NCBI RefSeq assembly: GCF_024641065.1
Contig: NZ_JAHEDV010000033.1
Span: 124,001 to 188,000, forward strand
Direction: 5' to 3'
Source of the DNA: Rhodoluna sp.
GTDB taxonomy: Bacteria > Actinomycetota > Actinomycetes > Actinomycetales > Microbacteriaceae
Length of the DNA stretch: 64,000 bases
Under the pieces are notes generated by a model that had not been told where the DNA came from, searched no databases, and saw nothing but the letters and a program-made list of their open reading frames with translations. The position numbers and the translations under genes are program-made. How positions within the stretch are numbered: position 1 is the first letter of the stretch; each line of letters begins with the position of its first letter. Below are positions 51,581 to 61,505 of the stretch, piece by piece.

Positions 51581-52510
51581 TTACCGCTGGGCAAGAATGC
51601 CGATGCGTTCAAGCCTGGCAATCGCGCCATCTTCAATAGGGCTTTCTGGGCCAATGGCAAGGCGAATGAATCGAAGCACTCCCCTGGTGGTCGGCTGAAT
51701 CAACCAGCGGGGTTTTGCCTTGAGGCCGAGCATCGATCTAAATTCCGCAGGCAGCGACAGCACAGCAGCGTCAAACAACAGTCTGTAAACCAGCTTGGCC
51801 GCCGCAGGGAGTGGCGGATTCTTGATGAACTTGACAACATTCAAAGTGGTTTCGTCAGCGCGAAGCAGGCCATCTGAGTTGAATTTTTCAATTGCCGCAT
51901 TGAGTTCTTGGGCATTCATGGGTGCTGTATCTAGACCAAGAGGAATCACTGACTTTGCCCACTGGGCGATGTAGTTGTCGGCACCAGTGGGCGCTTGGCC
52001 GGCAGGAATTTCACGCCAGGCATACATCTGATGACAGGTTAGAAACGATTCGGTGAATGCAATGTGCACCCAAAGCAAAAGGTCTGGGTCAGCTGCGCGA
52101 TAAGCCCTGGCTTCGCCCTGACCAGTTAGGTATTCGCCCTTGACCCGCTCGTGAAGTCGGTTGACTCGAGATGATTCACCGGCAACCGCATTATGCGAAC
52201 CAAAGGTGGTGACTGTGAGCCAGCGAATGGTTCCAGCAAGGCGGCCAAGTGCATCTTGTTCATATCTAGAGTGATTGGCCACTCCCGTTAGCGAGCCCGG
52301 ATGAAGTGCCTGCATCAACAAAGCACGGATGCCGCCGACCAGCGTTCCGAAGTCAGCATGAACAATCCATGGGGCATCGGTAGGCAAGTAGAGCCCGGGT
52401 TCGTCTCCGGCTGCAATTACATCGAGCCAAGGCGGAACTCCATCTGGGTCACCTGAGAGCAAGCGACGAAAACGCTTTGAAAGCGCCTCTTGGAGTGCAT
52501 TATTGGGCAT
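51581..52510 (-). CDS. MpaB-family oxygenase-like protein (DUF2236)
   Basis: A 309-aa helical protein. It has the conserved LMQALHPGSLTGVANHS histidines and the DLLLWVHIAFTESFL segment of the DUF2236/MpaB family, whose founder (rubber oxygenase-type latex-clearing relatives) binds heme b. The substrate is unknown. TAGTCT lies six bases before the ATG (leaderless). Its stop lies close to the -10 of tRNA-Thr(CGT), which is transcribed the same way. Confidence 0.85.
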   Translation of the reverse strand: MPNNALQEALSKRFRRLLSGDPDGVPPWLDVIAAGDEPGLYLPTDAPWIVHADFGTLVGGIRALLMQALHPGSLTGVANHSRYEQDALGRLAGTIRWLTVTTFGSHNAVAGESSRVNRLHERVKGEYLTGQGEARAYRAADPDLLLWVHIAFTESFLTCHQMYAWREIPAGQAPTGADNYIAQWAKSVIPLGLDTAPMNAQELNAAIEKFNSDGLLRADETTLNVVKFIKNPPLPAAAKLVYRLLFDAAVLSLPAEFRSMLGLKAKPRWLIQPTTRGVLRFIRLAIGPESPIEDGAIARLERIGILAQR

Positions 52511-52528
52511 GCGTTAAGACTAACCAGC

Positions 52529-52573
52529 AAGCAGAAAGCCCCCGACCAATCGGCCGAGGGCTTTCTGCTTTGA
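52529..52573. terminator. Terminator between the MpaB and ActP genes
   Basis: The stem GCAGAAAGCCC / GGGCTTTCTGC has an inner CGAccaatCGG loop region. It ends the minus-strand actP transcript directly after its stop. Confidence 0.88.
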
Positions 52574-52575
52574 AA

Positions 52576-54357
52576 CTAGTGCTGAACAGCCTTGCCAATA
52601 GCAGCGCCGGTCATTGATCGAACCTCAAGCTCTGCATATTTTGCAGTGTTGCGTTCGTTCGAGGTGATGGTTCCGAGGAATCCGAATAGGAATCCGAGTG
52701 GAATCGACACCAAACCAGGGTTAGCCAATGGGAAGAAGTCAAAGCGAACTCCACCCTCGACGTAAGGAATAAGGCTGGTAGCCAGACCCGAAACGTTTGG
52801 AGAGAAGATCAGCAGCGTAACTGCTGAAGCTAGACCACCATAGATAGACCAGACGGCACCGCGGGTGTTGAACTTCTTCCAGAACAGCGAGTAGAGCACT
52901 GCTGGTAGGTTGCCCGAAGCTGCAATCGCAAACGCGATGGCAACCAAGAACGCTACGTTGAGTCCCTGTGCACCAATCGCAAGCACGATCGAGATGCCAC
53001 CAATAACAATTGCTGAAATCTTGGCAACACGAACTTCTTGCTCAGGTGAGGCGGTTCCACGCTTGATCACGTTTGCATACAAGTCGTGTGCGAACGATGA
53101 AGAGCTAGCCAAGGTTAGACCAGCAACAACAGCAAGGATGGTCGCGAACGCGATTGCACCGATTACTGCAAGCATGACTGCTCCACCGGTTGTGCCCTCG
53201 CCACCACCAAGGAACTGTGCCAACTGAGGTGCAGCAACGTTTCCTGATGGGTCAACCGGAACCAGCAACGCCTTGGCGCCTGCAGATAGATCCTTGACGT
53301 GGTCAAGAGTCGTACAAGCTACGTCGCCGTCGGCAATTGCAACACCCTTGGCATCCATTAGACAACCATCGGCATCAACCTTGTATCCACGGAACAATGT
53401 GGTTCGGCTAACCAAAGCAGCTGCACCAAAACCTAGAGCGATGGTCATTAGGTAGAAAGCACCGATGTTACCGATTGCCCAGTTCACTGACTTTCGAGCA
53501 GCCTTGGCAGTTGGCACGGTGTAGAAGCGAATCAAGATGTGTGGCAAACCTGCGGTTCCAAGAACCAGAGCCATACCCAGTGAGATTAGGTCAAGCTTGC
53601 TGATCAGGGTCTTCACAGGGTCAATTGCACCGGTAGTGGCATCAACTATGTCTTTACCAAACTTCAAACCTGGCTCTAAGAAGTGCTCTTTGCCCGATGA
53701 ATCGCGTGCGGCACCAAGTAGGTCTGAAATGTTGAAACCAAACTTCCAAAGCACCATCACGGTAAGCAGAATGGCACCGATCATCAGCAAGAATGCTTTG
53801 ACGATCTGCACGTAGGTTGTGCCCTTCATGCCACCCACGGTTACGTAGATGATCATCAAGATACCAACGCCACCGATGATCCAGTTTTTAGCTGCTGGGT
53901 CGCTGATGCCTAGCAATAGTGAAACCAGCGCACCTGCACCAACCATCTGTGCCATCAGGTAGAAGATTGAAACTACCAGGGTGGAGGTTGCAGCGGCACC
54001 ACGAACTGGTCGCTGCTTCATGCGGAACGCAAGCACGTCACCCATGGTGAATCGGCCCGAGTTGCGAAGCGGTTCAGCTACTAGAAGCAGCGCAACCAAC
54101 CAAGCGACCAAGAAACCGATGGAGTATAGAAAGCCGTCATAGCCAAAAAGCGCGATGGTTCCGGCGATACCCAAGAACGATGCTGCCGACATGTAGTCAC
54201 CGGCGATTGCAAGGCCATTCTGAAAACCAGAGAAGCTGCCGCCACCGTCATAAAAGTCTGAAGACTTTTTGTTGCTGCGGCCGGCTCTAAAGACCAGCAC
54301 CAAAGTAAATGCTACGAAGGCGACAAACAGAATTGCGCTCAGTGTTGTTGAATTCAT
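52576..54357 (-). CDS. actP: Cation/acetate symporter ActP (SSS family)
   Basis: A 593-aa sodium:solute symporter with 13-14 membrane helices. It has DFYDGGGSFSGFQNGLAIAGDYMSAASFLGIAGTIALFGYDG, the ActP start, and a SLALA-type VVAGLTLASSSSFAHDLYA sodium site. It imports acetate and other short carboxylates. The ATG overlaps the last base of the DUF485 gene, the conserved partner of ActP (yjcH-actP arrangement). Confidence 0.93.
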   Translation of the reverse strand: MNSTTLSAILFVAFVAFTLVLVFRAGRSNKKSSDFYDGGGSFSGFQNGLAIAGDYMSAASFLGIAGTIALFGYDGFLYSIGFLVAWLVALLLVAEPLRNSGRFTMGDVLAFRMKQRPVRGAAATSTLVVSIFYLMAQMVGAGALVSLLLGISDPAAKNWIIGGVGILMIIYVTVGGMKGTTYVQIVKAFLLMIGAILLTVMVLWKFGFNISDLLGAARDSSGKEHFLEPGLKFGKDIVDATTGAIDPVKTLISKLDLISLGMALVLGTAGLPHILIRFYTVPTAKAARKSVNWAIGNIGAFYLMTIALGFGAAALVSRTTLFRGYKVDADGCLMDAKGVAIADGDVACTTLDHVKDLSAGAKALLVPVDPSGNVAAPQLAQFLGGGEGTTGGAVMLAVIGAIAFATILAVVAGLTLASSSSFAHDLYANVIKRGTASPEQEVRVAKISAIVIGGISIVLAIGAQGLNVAFLVAIAFAIAASGNLPAVLYSLFWKKFNTRGAVWSIYGGLASAVTLLIFSPNVSGLATSLIPYVEGGVRFDFFPLANPGLVSIPLGFLFGFLGTITSNERNTAKYAELEVRSMTGAAIGKAVQH

Positions 54358-54698
54358 TACTTAGCCAACTCCCTGTCAACCTTGTCGCGAAGGGCTTCTG
54401 AACGGCCGTCAAGATTCTTGGATGAGTGACGCTCATAAAGCCACATGATCAGGAATGTAGAGACGAACTGCAAAGTACCCAAAACAAAGGCGATGTTGAT
54501 GTTGCCGATAACCGGCTGGGCGACCCATTCACGAGCGAATGCGGTCAGGATTACGTAGAGGAAATACCAAACCAAGAAAGCCGCGGTCAGAGGAAAAGCA
54601 AACCCTCTAAACTTTCGCTTCAGTTCTTGGAATTCAGGGCTGGCCTGCGTTTCGGCCCATACCCTTTCGTTCTCTGTTGAACTCAATTGAACTCCCAT
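54357..54698 (-). CDS. DUF485 membrane protein, partner of ActP
   Basis: A 113-aa protein with two membrane helices (about 33-54 and 68-90). PEFQELKRKFRGFAFPLTAAFLVWYF and the IGNINIAFVLGTLQFVSTFLIMWLY segment are diagnostic for DUF485 (YjcH). It sits directly before actP as in most bacteria. The ATG at 54698 is used here; a TTG four codons later has a better ribosome site (GGGAG at five bases) and could be the true start. A perfect 9-bp inverted repeat lies just upstream. Confidence 0.88.
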   Translation of the reverse strand: MGVQLSSTENERVWAETQASPEFQELKRKFRGFAFPLTAAFLVWYFLYVILTAFAREWVAQPVIGNINIAFVLGTLQFVSTFLIMWLYERHSSKNLDGRSEALRDKVDRELAK

Positions 54699-54710
54699 GT
54701 TCAAAAAGTC

Positions 54711-54734
54711 CAGTTCGGCGACGTTGCCGAACTG
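54711..54734. promoter_or_regulatory. Inverted repeat upstream of DUF485-actP
   Basis: CAGTTCGGC-N6-GCCGAACTG is a perfect 9-bp repeat 12 bases before the ATG. It could be a repressor site at the transcription start or an mRNA hairpin controlling translation. Confidence 0.6.
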
Positions 54735-54822
54735 CAGGGTGCTGGGGCACTCTTACCGTGAGCCTATCCAAAATTGGAAAAGTTTTTTAGCACTTTTTGG
54801 GAGGTAATCAATTCGTTATATT

Positions 54823-56355
54823 TCAGCAATTCGGATCTTCGCTTGGCACAACATTTTTGATGAAGTAATTGTCAACAGCGTCAGCTATGCACTGATTGCT
54901 GCGCCCATAGGCAGTGTGCCCCTCGCCGTTATAGGTAACTAAGTGACCATTTTCTAAAATCTCGTTGGCCAGCGAAACCGCTTCTTCATATGGGGTTGCC
55001 GGGTCGCCGGTGGTGCCGATTACCAAAATGGGGGCCGAGCCTGCGGCGTCATAGTTTGCTGGGCGTTTTGCTACCGGGAAAGGCCATTGCTCACACCCAA
55101 GGCCGCCGAATTGCCAGTACCTTCCGAAAACGGCACTAGCAGACAGCGCCCTTTTGTTCTGAGCTGCCATTGCTGATTCATCAGCCGACTCTCGGCCATC
55201 AAGGCATGAAATAGCCCGGTGGGCTTCCATGGTGTTTGAGGCATAGGTGCCGTTATCTAAGCGGTCGTTATAAACATCGGCAAGCAGCATGAAAGTGCTG
55301 CCGTCACCTTGCTTCAATTCGCTGAAGGCCTGGCTCAGATAAGGCCAGTAATCCTCGCTGTAGAGCGGCATGATCATGCCTGTGATCAAACCCCAAATTG
55401 TTAATTCGCGACCAGTGTCGGTATTCACCGGGTTGCTTTCAACTTTTTTGAGGAGTGTCTTTACCTCTTTGACTGCCTGGCTTGAGGTGCCCTTGAAAGG
55501 GCAGTCGGCGCTTGTGACACAGTCATTGACAAAGTTTCTAAAAGCCTGGTCAAAACCCACAAGTTGATTCAGGCTTGAATCTGACTCACTAATGTTCGGG
55601 TTGATGGCGCCGTCGAGAACCATGCGGCCAACTTTTTCGGGGTAGAGCTCGGCATAGGTCGTGCCCAAGAATGTGCCATAAGAAAAACCGAGGTAATTCA
55701 TTTGTGAATCACCAAAAACTGCACGGATCACATCCATGTCGTGGGCAGCAGAAACGGTGTCGAGCAACCCTAGCCCCGGCCCCGTGTTCTCTAGACAGGC
55801 ATCACTGAACACTTTGGTTTGTGCTCGAGTTGCAGCTATGTCTTGCGCTGAACCAAGTTCGAATCCGGTGTCTCCGTAAAGCAGCCCATCGGTGGCTTTC
55901 GCACCGAGGCAAGTCACGTGTGGTTCGCTGAGGCCAACCCCTCTTGGGTCAAAGCCAACGATGTTGAAATTTGCGCGCAACTGATCTGTGCCAAGTTGAT
56001 CAATCGAATCGGTGATCCACGAATAACCCGAAGCACCCGGGCCGCCCGGATTGAAAATAACTGAGCCCAGTGGCTTCACCTTGTCGGCTTGGTGGTAGGC
56101 CACTGCCAACTTGAATGAACTTTCACCAGGATTATTCCAGTCGGCCGGAACCTCAATCGTGCCGCAATAGGTCTTGGTGCCACCACATGATTTCCAGGTG
56201 ACTTCTTGCTCATAAAAGGGCGCGAGTTCAGCTGAGACAGACTCAGCAACCGATGGCGAAACCTTTGGGTCTGGCTGCGCACAAGAACTGAAAACCATAG
56301 CGAGAACTAGGGTCGCTGCAACCGTAGCGACTGACCGAAAATACTTGAGGGGCAC
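54823..56355 (-). CDS. Exported alpha/beta hydrolase, TAP-like peptidase (lipoprotein)
   Basis: A 510-aa secreted hydrolase. Lipobox VFSSC gives a lipidated cysteine near residue 25. The oxyanion region is NPGGPGASGY, followed by GFDPRGVGLS, the nucleophile GFSYGTFLG (serine near 227), then the TAP C-terminal domain with Asp in GTTGDPATPYE and His in GEGHTAYG. Relatives (SlpD/E, TAP) are tripeptidyl aminopeptidases or esterases. The GTG start shares one base with the holB stop, so it is co-transcribed with the DNA-metabolism genes although its role is extracellular. No clear terminator follows. Confidence 0.92.
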   Translation of the reverse strand: MPLKYFRSVATVAATLVLAMVFSSCAQPDPKVSPSVAESVSAELAPFYEQEVTWKSCGGTKTYCGTIEVPADWNNPGESSFKLAVAYHQADKVKPLGSVIFNPGGPGASGYSWITDSIDQLGTDQLRANFNIVGFDPRGVGLSEPHVTCLGAKATDGLLYGDTGFELGSAQDIAATRAQTKVFSDACLENTGPGLGLLDTVSAAHDMDVIRAVFGDSQMNYLGFSYGTFLGTTYAELYPEKVGRMVLDGAINPNISESDSSLNQLVGFDQAFRNFVNDCVTSADCPFKGTSSQAVKEVKTLLKKVESNPVNTDTGRELTIWGLITGMIMPLYSEDYWPYLSQAFSELKQGDGSTFMLLADVYNDRLDNGTYASNTMEAHRAISCLDGRESADESAMAAQNKRALSASAVFGRYWQFGGLGCEQWPFPVAKRPANYDAAGSAPILVIGTTGDPATPYEEAVSLANEILENGHLVTYNGEGHTAYGRSNQCIADAVDNYFIKNVVPSEDPNC

Positions 56356-57518
56356 TATTTGGCCTTTCGACGCAATTGCACAGCCAGCGATTCTAGAACC
56401 ATGAGATCACGAACGTTGGCCGCGATTCGGTGACGGGATTTGGCGATTGCATCGAGCTTGGCAAGAGTTTCGGCCGGAGTGCTGTTGGATGCGATGTCTG
56501 CGATTGCTGCGGCTTGTTCGGCGTTTACGAGTGGACTATTTGCCTGCAATTGCACAGTCAAAATGTCACGGAACAGGGCAAGCAAATCAACCAGAATGCG
56601 GTCTAGCCCGTCTCGCACGCTTCGAGTGGCACGGCGCTTTTGACCTTCATCCAAGGTGCGCAGGTCAGCCTTGAGATTATTCGGAATTGCATCGCCCGGC
56701 TGAAGACCGAGCGAACGCATCATGGCAGCCTTTTCTTCTTCATCGCGTTCGGTTGATAGCGCCTCGGCATCTTTCTTGGCGATATCTAACCAGCGTTCTG
56801 CTGCTGAAATCGCTGAACCAACGCCGGTGATGTTTAGTGCGATTTTCAAAGTTTCGGTGCGTCGGCTGCGAGCTTCTGGGCTAGTGGCAAGTCGTCTAGC
56901 CATTCCGATGTGGCTCTGTGATTCGGCGGCCACCTGAAGGGCAAGCTTCTCGTCAATGCCATCTCGCTGCATTAGTAAACGGGCCACTTCTTCAGTGGCA
57001 GGCACCTTCAGCCCCACGCGGCGAACTCGCGAGCGAATGGTCGGCAGCATGTCAGCCTCTGATGGAGCACACAGCAACCAGATGGTTCCGGCTGGCGGCT
57101 CTTCTAGGGCCTTCAAGAGAACGTTTGAAGAACGCTCTTGCATGCGGTCTGCGTCTTCAATGATCATGATTCGCAATTTGCCCAGGCTGCCACCAAATTG
57201 CGAGTTAGCGACTAACTCACGAACTTCTTCAATTGAAATTTGCACACGCTCAGTTGAGAGAACCGAGATGTCTGGGTGACTGCCAGCGGCGGCCATTGTG
57301 CAGCTCTTGCAGGTTCCGCAGCCGTTTTCAGAGCACAGCAACGCTGTCGCAAAAGCGTGAGCCAGATTCGAGCGACCCGAGCCAGGTGGGCCGGTCATTA
57401 GCCATGCGTGATGAACGCCAGCTTCTTTGTGCGCAACAGCCATGGATAACTGGCTAACAGCCTCGGGTTGACCAAGCAGGTCTGCCCAAACCGGCGCGAA
57501 CGTCTCAAGATTTGTCAT
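56355..57518 (-). CDS. holB: DNA polymerase III subunit delta' (HolB)
   Basis: A 387-aa clamp-loader subunit. GPPGSGRSNLAHAFA is a degenerate P loop; the zinc module is CSENGCGTCKSC; the SRC-like arginine motif is IRSRVRRVGL. It helps load the sliding clamp. The ATG at 57518 overlaps nothing and lies two bases after the tmk stop. The topA-tmk-holB order matches mycobacteria (Rv3646c to Rv3644c region). Confidence 0.94.
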   Translation of the reverse strand: MTNLETFAPVWADLLGQPEAVSQLSMAVAHKEAGVHHAWLMTGPPGSGRSNLAHAFATALLCSENGCGTCKSCTMAAAGSHPDISVLSTERVQISIEEVRELVANSQFGGSLGKLRIMIIEDADRMQERSSNVLLKALEEPPAGTIWLLCAPSEADMLPTIRSRVRRVGLKVPATEEVARLLMQRDGIDEKLALQVAAESQSHIGMARRLATSPEARSRRTETLKIALNITGVGSAISAAERWLDIAKKDAEALSTERDEEEKAAMMRSLGLQPGDAIPNNLKADLRTLDEGQKRRATRSVRDGLDRILVDLLALFRDILTVQLQANSPLVNAEQAAAIADIASNSTPAETLAKLDAIAKSRHRIAANVRDLMVLESLAVQLRRKAK

Positions 57519-57520
57519 GG

Positions 57521-58141
57521 TCAACCCAACAGTGATTCGATGCGAGCGCGAATTTGCGCCTGCATCTGTTCAACAGTTTGGCTAGCATCTACGACAAAGA
57601 ACCGTTCTGGCTCGGCAGATGCAAGTGCTAAAAACCCTTGGCGAACCGCTTCAAAAAATTCGACCTTTTCTCTTTCGAGTCGATCTGGTGCCACACCTGT
57701 AGTTTTTCTTCGTGCTCGCGCAGAAGCGGCATCGAGGTCAAGCAAAACCGTTAGATCTGGCAACAAGCCTTCAACCGCAAACAGCGAGATTCTTCGAATT
57801 TCATCAGCGGCCAATTCGCGACCAGCGCCTTGATAGGCAACCGATGAATCTAAGTAACGGTCGGTAATTACATCGGTGCCCGCTTCAAGAGCAGGTCTAA
57901 CTTTGGTAGCCACGTGCTGGGCTCGATCGGCTGCATATAAAAGTGCCTCTGCTCGGGCTGAAACTTCACCCTTTCGGTGCAGCAGCATGTGGCGAATCTC
58001 TTGGCCTAAATCAGTTCCGCCCGGCTCTAAGGTGCGCTGAACGTTGCGACCCTTTTCAACCAGATACTGTTCGAGCAAATCGGCTTGGGTAGATTTTCCA
58101 ACCCCGTCGATTCCCTCAAACGAAATGAACAGCCCAGCCAT
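57521..58141 (-). CDS. tmk: Thymidylate kinase
   Basis: A 206-aa P-loop kinase making dTDP from dTMP. It has FEGIDGVGKSTQ (P loop), the TLEPGGTDLGQEIR segment and DRYLDSSVAYQGAGREL. The ATG's first base is the last base of the topA stop (TAATG), so the pair is translationally coupled. Confidence 0.97.
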   Translation of the reverse strand: MAGLFISFEGIDGVGKSTQADLLEQYLVEKGRNVQRTLEPGGTDLGQEIRHMLLHRKGEVSARAEALLYAADRAQHVATKVRPALEAGTDVITDRYLDSSVAYQGAGRELAADEIRRISLFAVEGLLPDLTVLLDLDAASARARRKTTGVAPDRLEREKVEFFEAVRQGFLALASAEPERFFVVDASQTVEQMQAQIRARIESLLG

Positions 58142-60834
58142 TACTTCTTCTTTCGAGTTCCGGCTTTGACAACTTTGGTCTTGCTGGCGATCTTCTTCTT
58201 TGGCTTTCCAGCTTTCGCAGGCGCTTCGCCCGGCTCAAGGCCCAACTTTTCACGTCGAATAGCCAAAAGCTCAAACGCCTGGTCGGCTGACATCTCTTCA
58301 AGATTTTCATCTTTAGGAACTGTGGCGTTCACGGCACCATCGGTTACATAAAGACCGAACTGACCAGTCTTTGCGACCACCGGCAAGCCTGAAGCAGGGT
58401 CTTCGCCGAATTCCTTTAGTGGGGTCGCTGCAGTGCGACGGCCTCCATATTTTGGCTGGGCAAAAATCTCTAGCGCACCTGCCAGATCAAGGCTGAATAG
58501 CTGGTCTTCGCTGGTTAGCGAACGAGAGTCTTTCGCTTTGCTCAAGTAAGGGCCGAACTTGCCGTTTTGAGCGGTGATATCAACGCCGGTTTCTGGGTCG
58601 ACGCCAATAACTCGAGGTAAAGATAGCAACGAAATTGCGTCTTCAAGAGTCAAGGTCTCAGGGCTCATCGATTTAAACAGTGAAGCTGTCTTTGGCTTCG
58701 CGGCGTGTTCGTCATCCAAGGTGACATATGGGCCGTAACGGCCATCCTTGAACAAGATATTGAAGCCGGTTGAAGGGTCAACGCCCATCACGCGGTCGGT
58801 AATAACCGGTGCATCAATCAACTCTTGAGCCTTGACCGGAGTCAATTCATCGGGAGCCAGGCCTTCGGGAATGTTGACAATGCGGCGGCCATTTTCGTCG
58901 GCGCCCTCGTCGTCTGGTGAACCCATTACCTCGATGTATGGGCCATATTTACCGGTGCGCAGGGTGATGCCTTCGCCGATGGCAATCGAGTTGATCGCAC
59001 GAGGATCGCTGTCACCCAGGTTCTCTACTGTTGGGCGCAAGCCCTCTGTGCCTTCGCCGCCAAAGTAGAACTTCTTGAGCCAGGTGCTGCGGTCTAGTTC
59101 GCCAGAGGCAATGCGGTCAAGGTCTTCCTCCATCTGAGCGGTGAAGGCATAGTCAATAAGGTTGCCGAAGTTTTCTTCAAGAAACCTGGTGACGGTGAAG
59201 GCGATCCATTCTGGAACCAACGCTTGGCCGCGTTTTGAAACATAGCCCTTGTTGATGATGGTCGACATGATGGCGGCGTAGGTCGAAGGGCGGCCGATGC
59301 CATCTTCTTCTAGAGCCTTGACCAGTGATGCCTCGGTGTAGCGAGGCGGTGGGCTGGTCTGGTGATCTTTTGCCGTTACCTCGACGGCCTTCAAAACTTG
59401 ACCAACTGTCAGGTTAGGTAGCTTCGATTCACGCTCGTCTGACTCATCGGTGTTGCGTGATTCATCGTGGCTTTCTTCGTAGGCAGCCATGAATCCGCGG
59501 AAGGTCACTACGGTGCCTGATGCTGTGAATTCAGCATCTTTGCCATTTACACCGGGAGTTACAGCGATTTTTGCGGTGGTGGTAGAAACCTTTGCGTCTT
59601 CCATCTGCGAGGCAACAGTGCGCTTCCAGATGAGGTCATAAAGATCTAGCGCGCGACCGCTAAGCACTCGGGCTAACTCTGACGGGTGCTTGAAGGTCTC
59701 ACCAGAGGGGCGAATCGCTTCGTGGGCTTCTTGAGCGTTCTTTGATTTACCCTGATAAACGCGTGGCTTTTCGGGAACAAAATTTGCACCAAACATTTCT
59801 TTCGCCTGGGCCCGAGCAGCATTGATGGCCTGAGTCGAAAGTGTTGGCGAGTCGGTACGCATATAAGTAATGTGACCGTCTTGGTAGAGACCCTGGGCTG
59901 TATCCATGGTCTGTTTTGCCGACATGCGCAATTTGCGAGAGGCCTCTTGCTGCAGCGTTGAGGTCGTGAATGGCGCTGCCGGGCGACGAGTGCTTGGCTT
60001 TGATTCAACCGATGTGACAGTGATTTTTGCCTCGGATGACCTGACGGCCACTGCGAGCTCATCTGCCTCAGCCTGGCCCAGCAAAATTACATCGGCAGTT
60101 AGTTGACCCAAGTCGTTGAAGCTCTGACCGGTGGCGATTCGCTTGCCGCCGATGCTCTGAAGTTTGGCAGTGAACTGTGGTTCACCAGAAGCTTGTGGGT
60201 CGAGCAACGCCTCAACGTCGCAATAAGAAGCCGAGACAAATGCCATTCGCTCACGCTCGCGCTCAACAACCAAGCGCATCGCCGGCGACTGCACACGACC
60301 AGCACTTAGACCGCGGTTGATCTTGCGCCAAAGAACTGGCGAAACCTCATAGCCATAAAGTCGGTCGACAACTCGACGAGTCTCTTGTGCCTGAACCAGG
60401 TTGTCATCAACAGCGCGAGTGTGTTCAAGCGCCCCTTGAATTGCATCTTTGGTGATCTCGTGGAACACCATGCGCTTGACCGGAACCTTTGGCTTCAAAA
60501 CCTGCAGAAGATGCCATGCGATGGCCTCACCCTCGCGGTCCTCATCGGTAGCGAGATAGAGCTCCTCAGCGCCCACCAGGGCCTTTTTCAAATCTGTGAC
60601 AGTTTTGTTTTTACCAGGTGAAATCGCGTAGTACGGCTCAAAGTCGTTTTCAATGTCGATTGAAAATTTAGCCAGCGAACCCTTCTTTTTTTCGGCAGGC
60701 AAGTTCTTTGGGTCAACCAAGTCACGGATGTGACCAACCGAGGCCAAGACCTCGTAGTCGTTGCCCAGAAATTTAGAAATCGTCTTCGCTTTTGCTGGCG
60801 ACTCAACGATTACTAACTTGCGGCTACCTGCCAA
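58141..60834 (-). CDS. topA: DNA topoisomerase I
   Basis: An 897-aa type IA topoisomerase that relaxes negative supercoils. The TOPRIM domain has LVIVESPAKAKTISKFLG and DEDREGEAIAWHLL; the catalytic tyrosine is in TYMRTDSPTLS. Four repeats of the actinobacterial C-terminal domain (GxxxRTGKYGPYIEV, DGRYGPYVTL, NGKFGPYLS, TGQFGLYVT) replace zinc fingers, and the protein ends in a Lys-rich tail. The start is TTG with GAGGAG upstream. Confidence 0.97.
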   Translation of the reverse strand: MAGSRKLVIVESPAKAKTISKFLGNDYEVLASVGHIRDLVDPKNLPAEKKKGSLAKFSIDIENDFEPYYAISPGKNKTVTDLKKALVGAEELYLATDEDREGEAIAWHLLQVLKPKVPVKRMVFHEITKDAIQGALEHTRAVDDNLVQAQETRRVVDRLYGYEVSPVLWRKINRGLSAGRVQSPAMRLVVERERERMAFVSASYCDVEALLDPQASGEPQFTAKLQSIGGKRIATGQSFNDLGQLTADVILLGQAEADELAVAVRSSEAKITVTSVESKPSTRRPAAPFTTSTLQQEASRKLRMSAKQTMDTAQGLYQDGHITYMRTDSPTLSTQAINAARAQAKEMFGANFVPEKPRVYQGKSKNAQEAHEAIRPSGETFKHPSELARVLSGRALDLYDLIWKRTVASQMEDAKVSTTTAKIAVTPGVNGKDAEFTASGTVVTFRGFMAAYEESHDESRNTDESDERESKLPNLTVGQVLKAVEVTAKDHQTSPPPRYTEASLVKALEEDGIGRPSTYAAIMSTIINKGYVSKRGQALVPEWIAFTVTRFLEENFGNLIDYAFTAQMEEDLDRIASGELDRSTWLKKFYFGGEGTEGLRPTVENLGDSDPRAINSIAIGEGITLRTGKYGPYIEVMGSPDDEGADENGRRIVNIPEGLAPDELTPVKAQELIDAPVITDRVMGVDPSTGFNILFKDGRYGPYVTLDDEHAAKPKTASLFKSMSPETLTLEDAISLLSLPRVIGVDPETGVDITAQNGKFGPYLSKAKDSRSLTSEDQLFSLDLAGALEIFAQPKYGGRRTAATPLKEFGEDPASGLPVVAKTGQFGLYVTDGAVNATVPKDENLEEMSADQAFELLAIRREKLGLEPGEAPAKAGKPKKKIASKTKVVKAGTRKKK

Positions 60835-60980
60835 AGGGTGCTCCTCTTTATAAAGGTGAAAATCAATACTGCAAACTCGACAATACGACAGTCGCCAAGT
60901 TTAGCCATATTCGAAAATGTTATTTGTGCATGGATGATGGCTGAGTAAGGTGGAACTTATCAAGCATTAGGGGGCTAGAA

Positions 60981-61505
60981 ATGTTTTATTCAACTATCAA
61001 CATCGTTCAAACCGCAACGGCAAACTCGGCGGATGCGCCAGACATCGACTGGGGACAAATTTCGCAAGTATCCCAGGCATTCGGTGCAGTATTGACCGCA
61101 ATTACAATCGGCTTTCTTATTTGGCAGAGTCGTGCTCTGAGCCGTTCAATGAAATCGCAGTCATACCAAGCCATCGTTGCCATGCAGGTGGGTGTCGACA
61201 AGCTTTTGATTGAAAACCACTTTGCCAGACCATACCTATATGGAGACAAAAAGCTGCCAAAGGCCACCACCGAAGAAGGCGCCAAAGTTCACGCCATCAT
61301 CGACATCGCGATGAACGTGATTGACAACACCTGTCAACAGCGCGACCTTCTACCTAAAGATATGCTTGAGTCTTGGATCTACTTTGCGATGGAGACTTCA
61401 GAGCGCCCGGCTGTTCGAGAGTTTCTGAAGCTTCACCCAGACTGGTACCCAATTGCACACCGCGGTGAGTACCGCAAAGAATACAAACGATTGACAAAGG
61501 GCTAA
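60981..61505 (+). CDS. Hypothetical membrane-anchored protein
   Basis: A 174-aa protein. A short exposed head (SADAPDIDWGQ), one membrane helix (about 31-50, SQAFGAVLTAITIGFLIWQS) and a mostly helical cytoplasmic domain with DPxxxR-free but Trp-rich LHPDWYPIA near the end. I do not recognise the family; similar one-helix proteins with a domain after a WQSR segment occur in many bacteria. GGGGG lies eight bases before the ATG. Its last base is the A of the next gene's ATG. Confidence 0.75.
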   Translation: MFYSTINIVQTATANSADAPDIDWGQISQVSQAFGAVLTAITIGFLIWQSRALSRSMKSQSYQAIVAMQVGVDKLLIENHFARPYLYGDKKLPKATTEEGAKVHAIIDIAMNVIDNTCQQRDLLPKDMLESWIYFAMETSERPAVREFLKLHPDWYPIAHRGEYRKEYKRLTKG

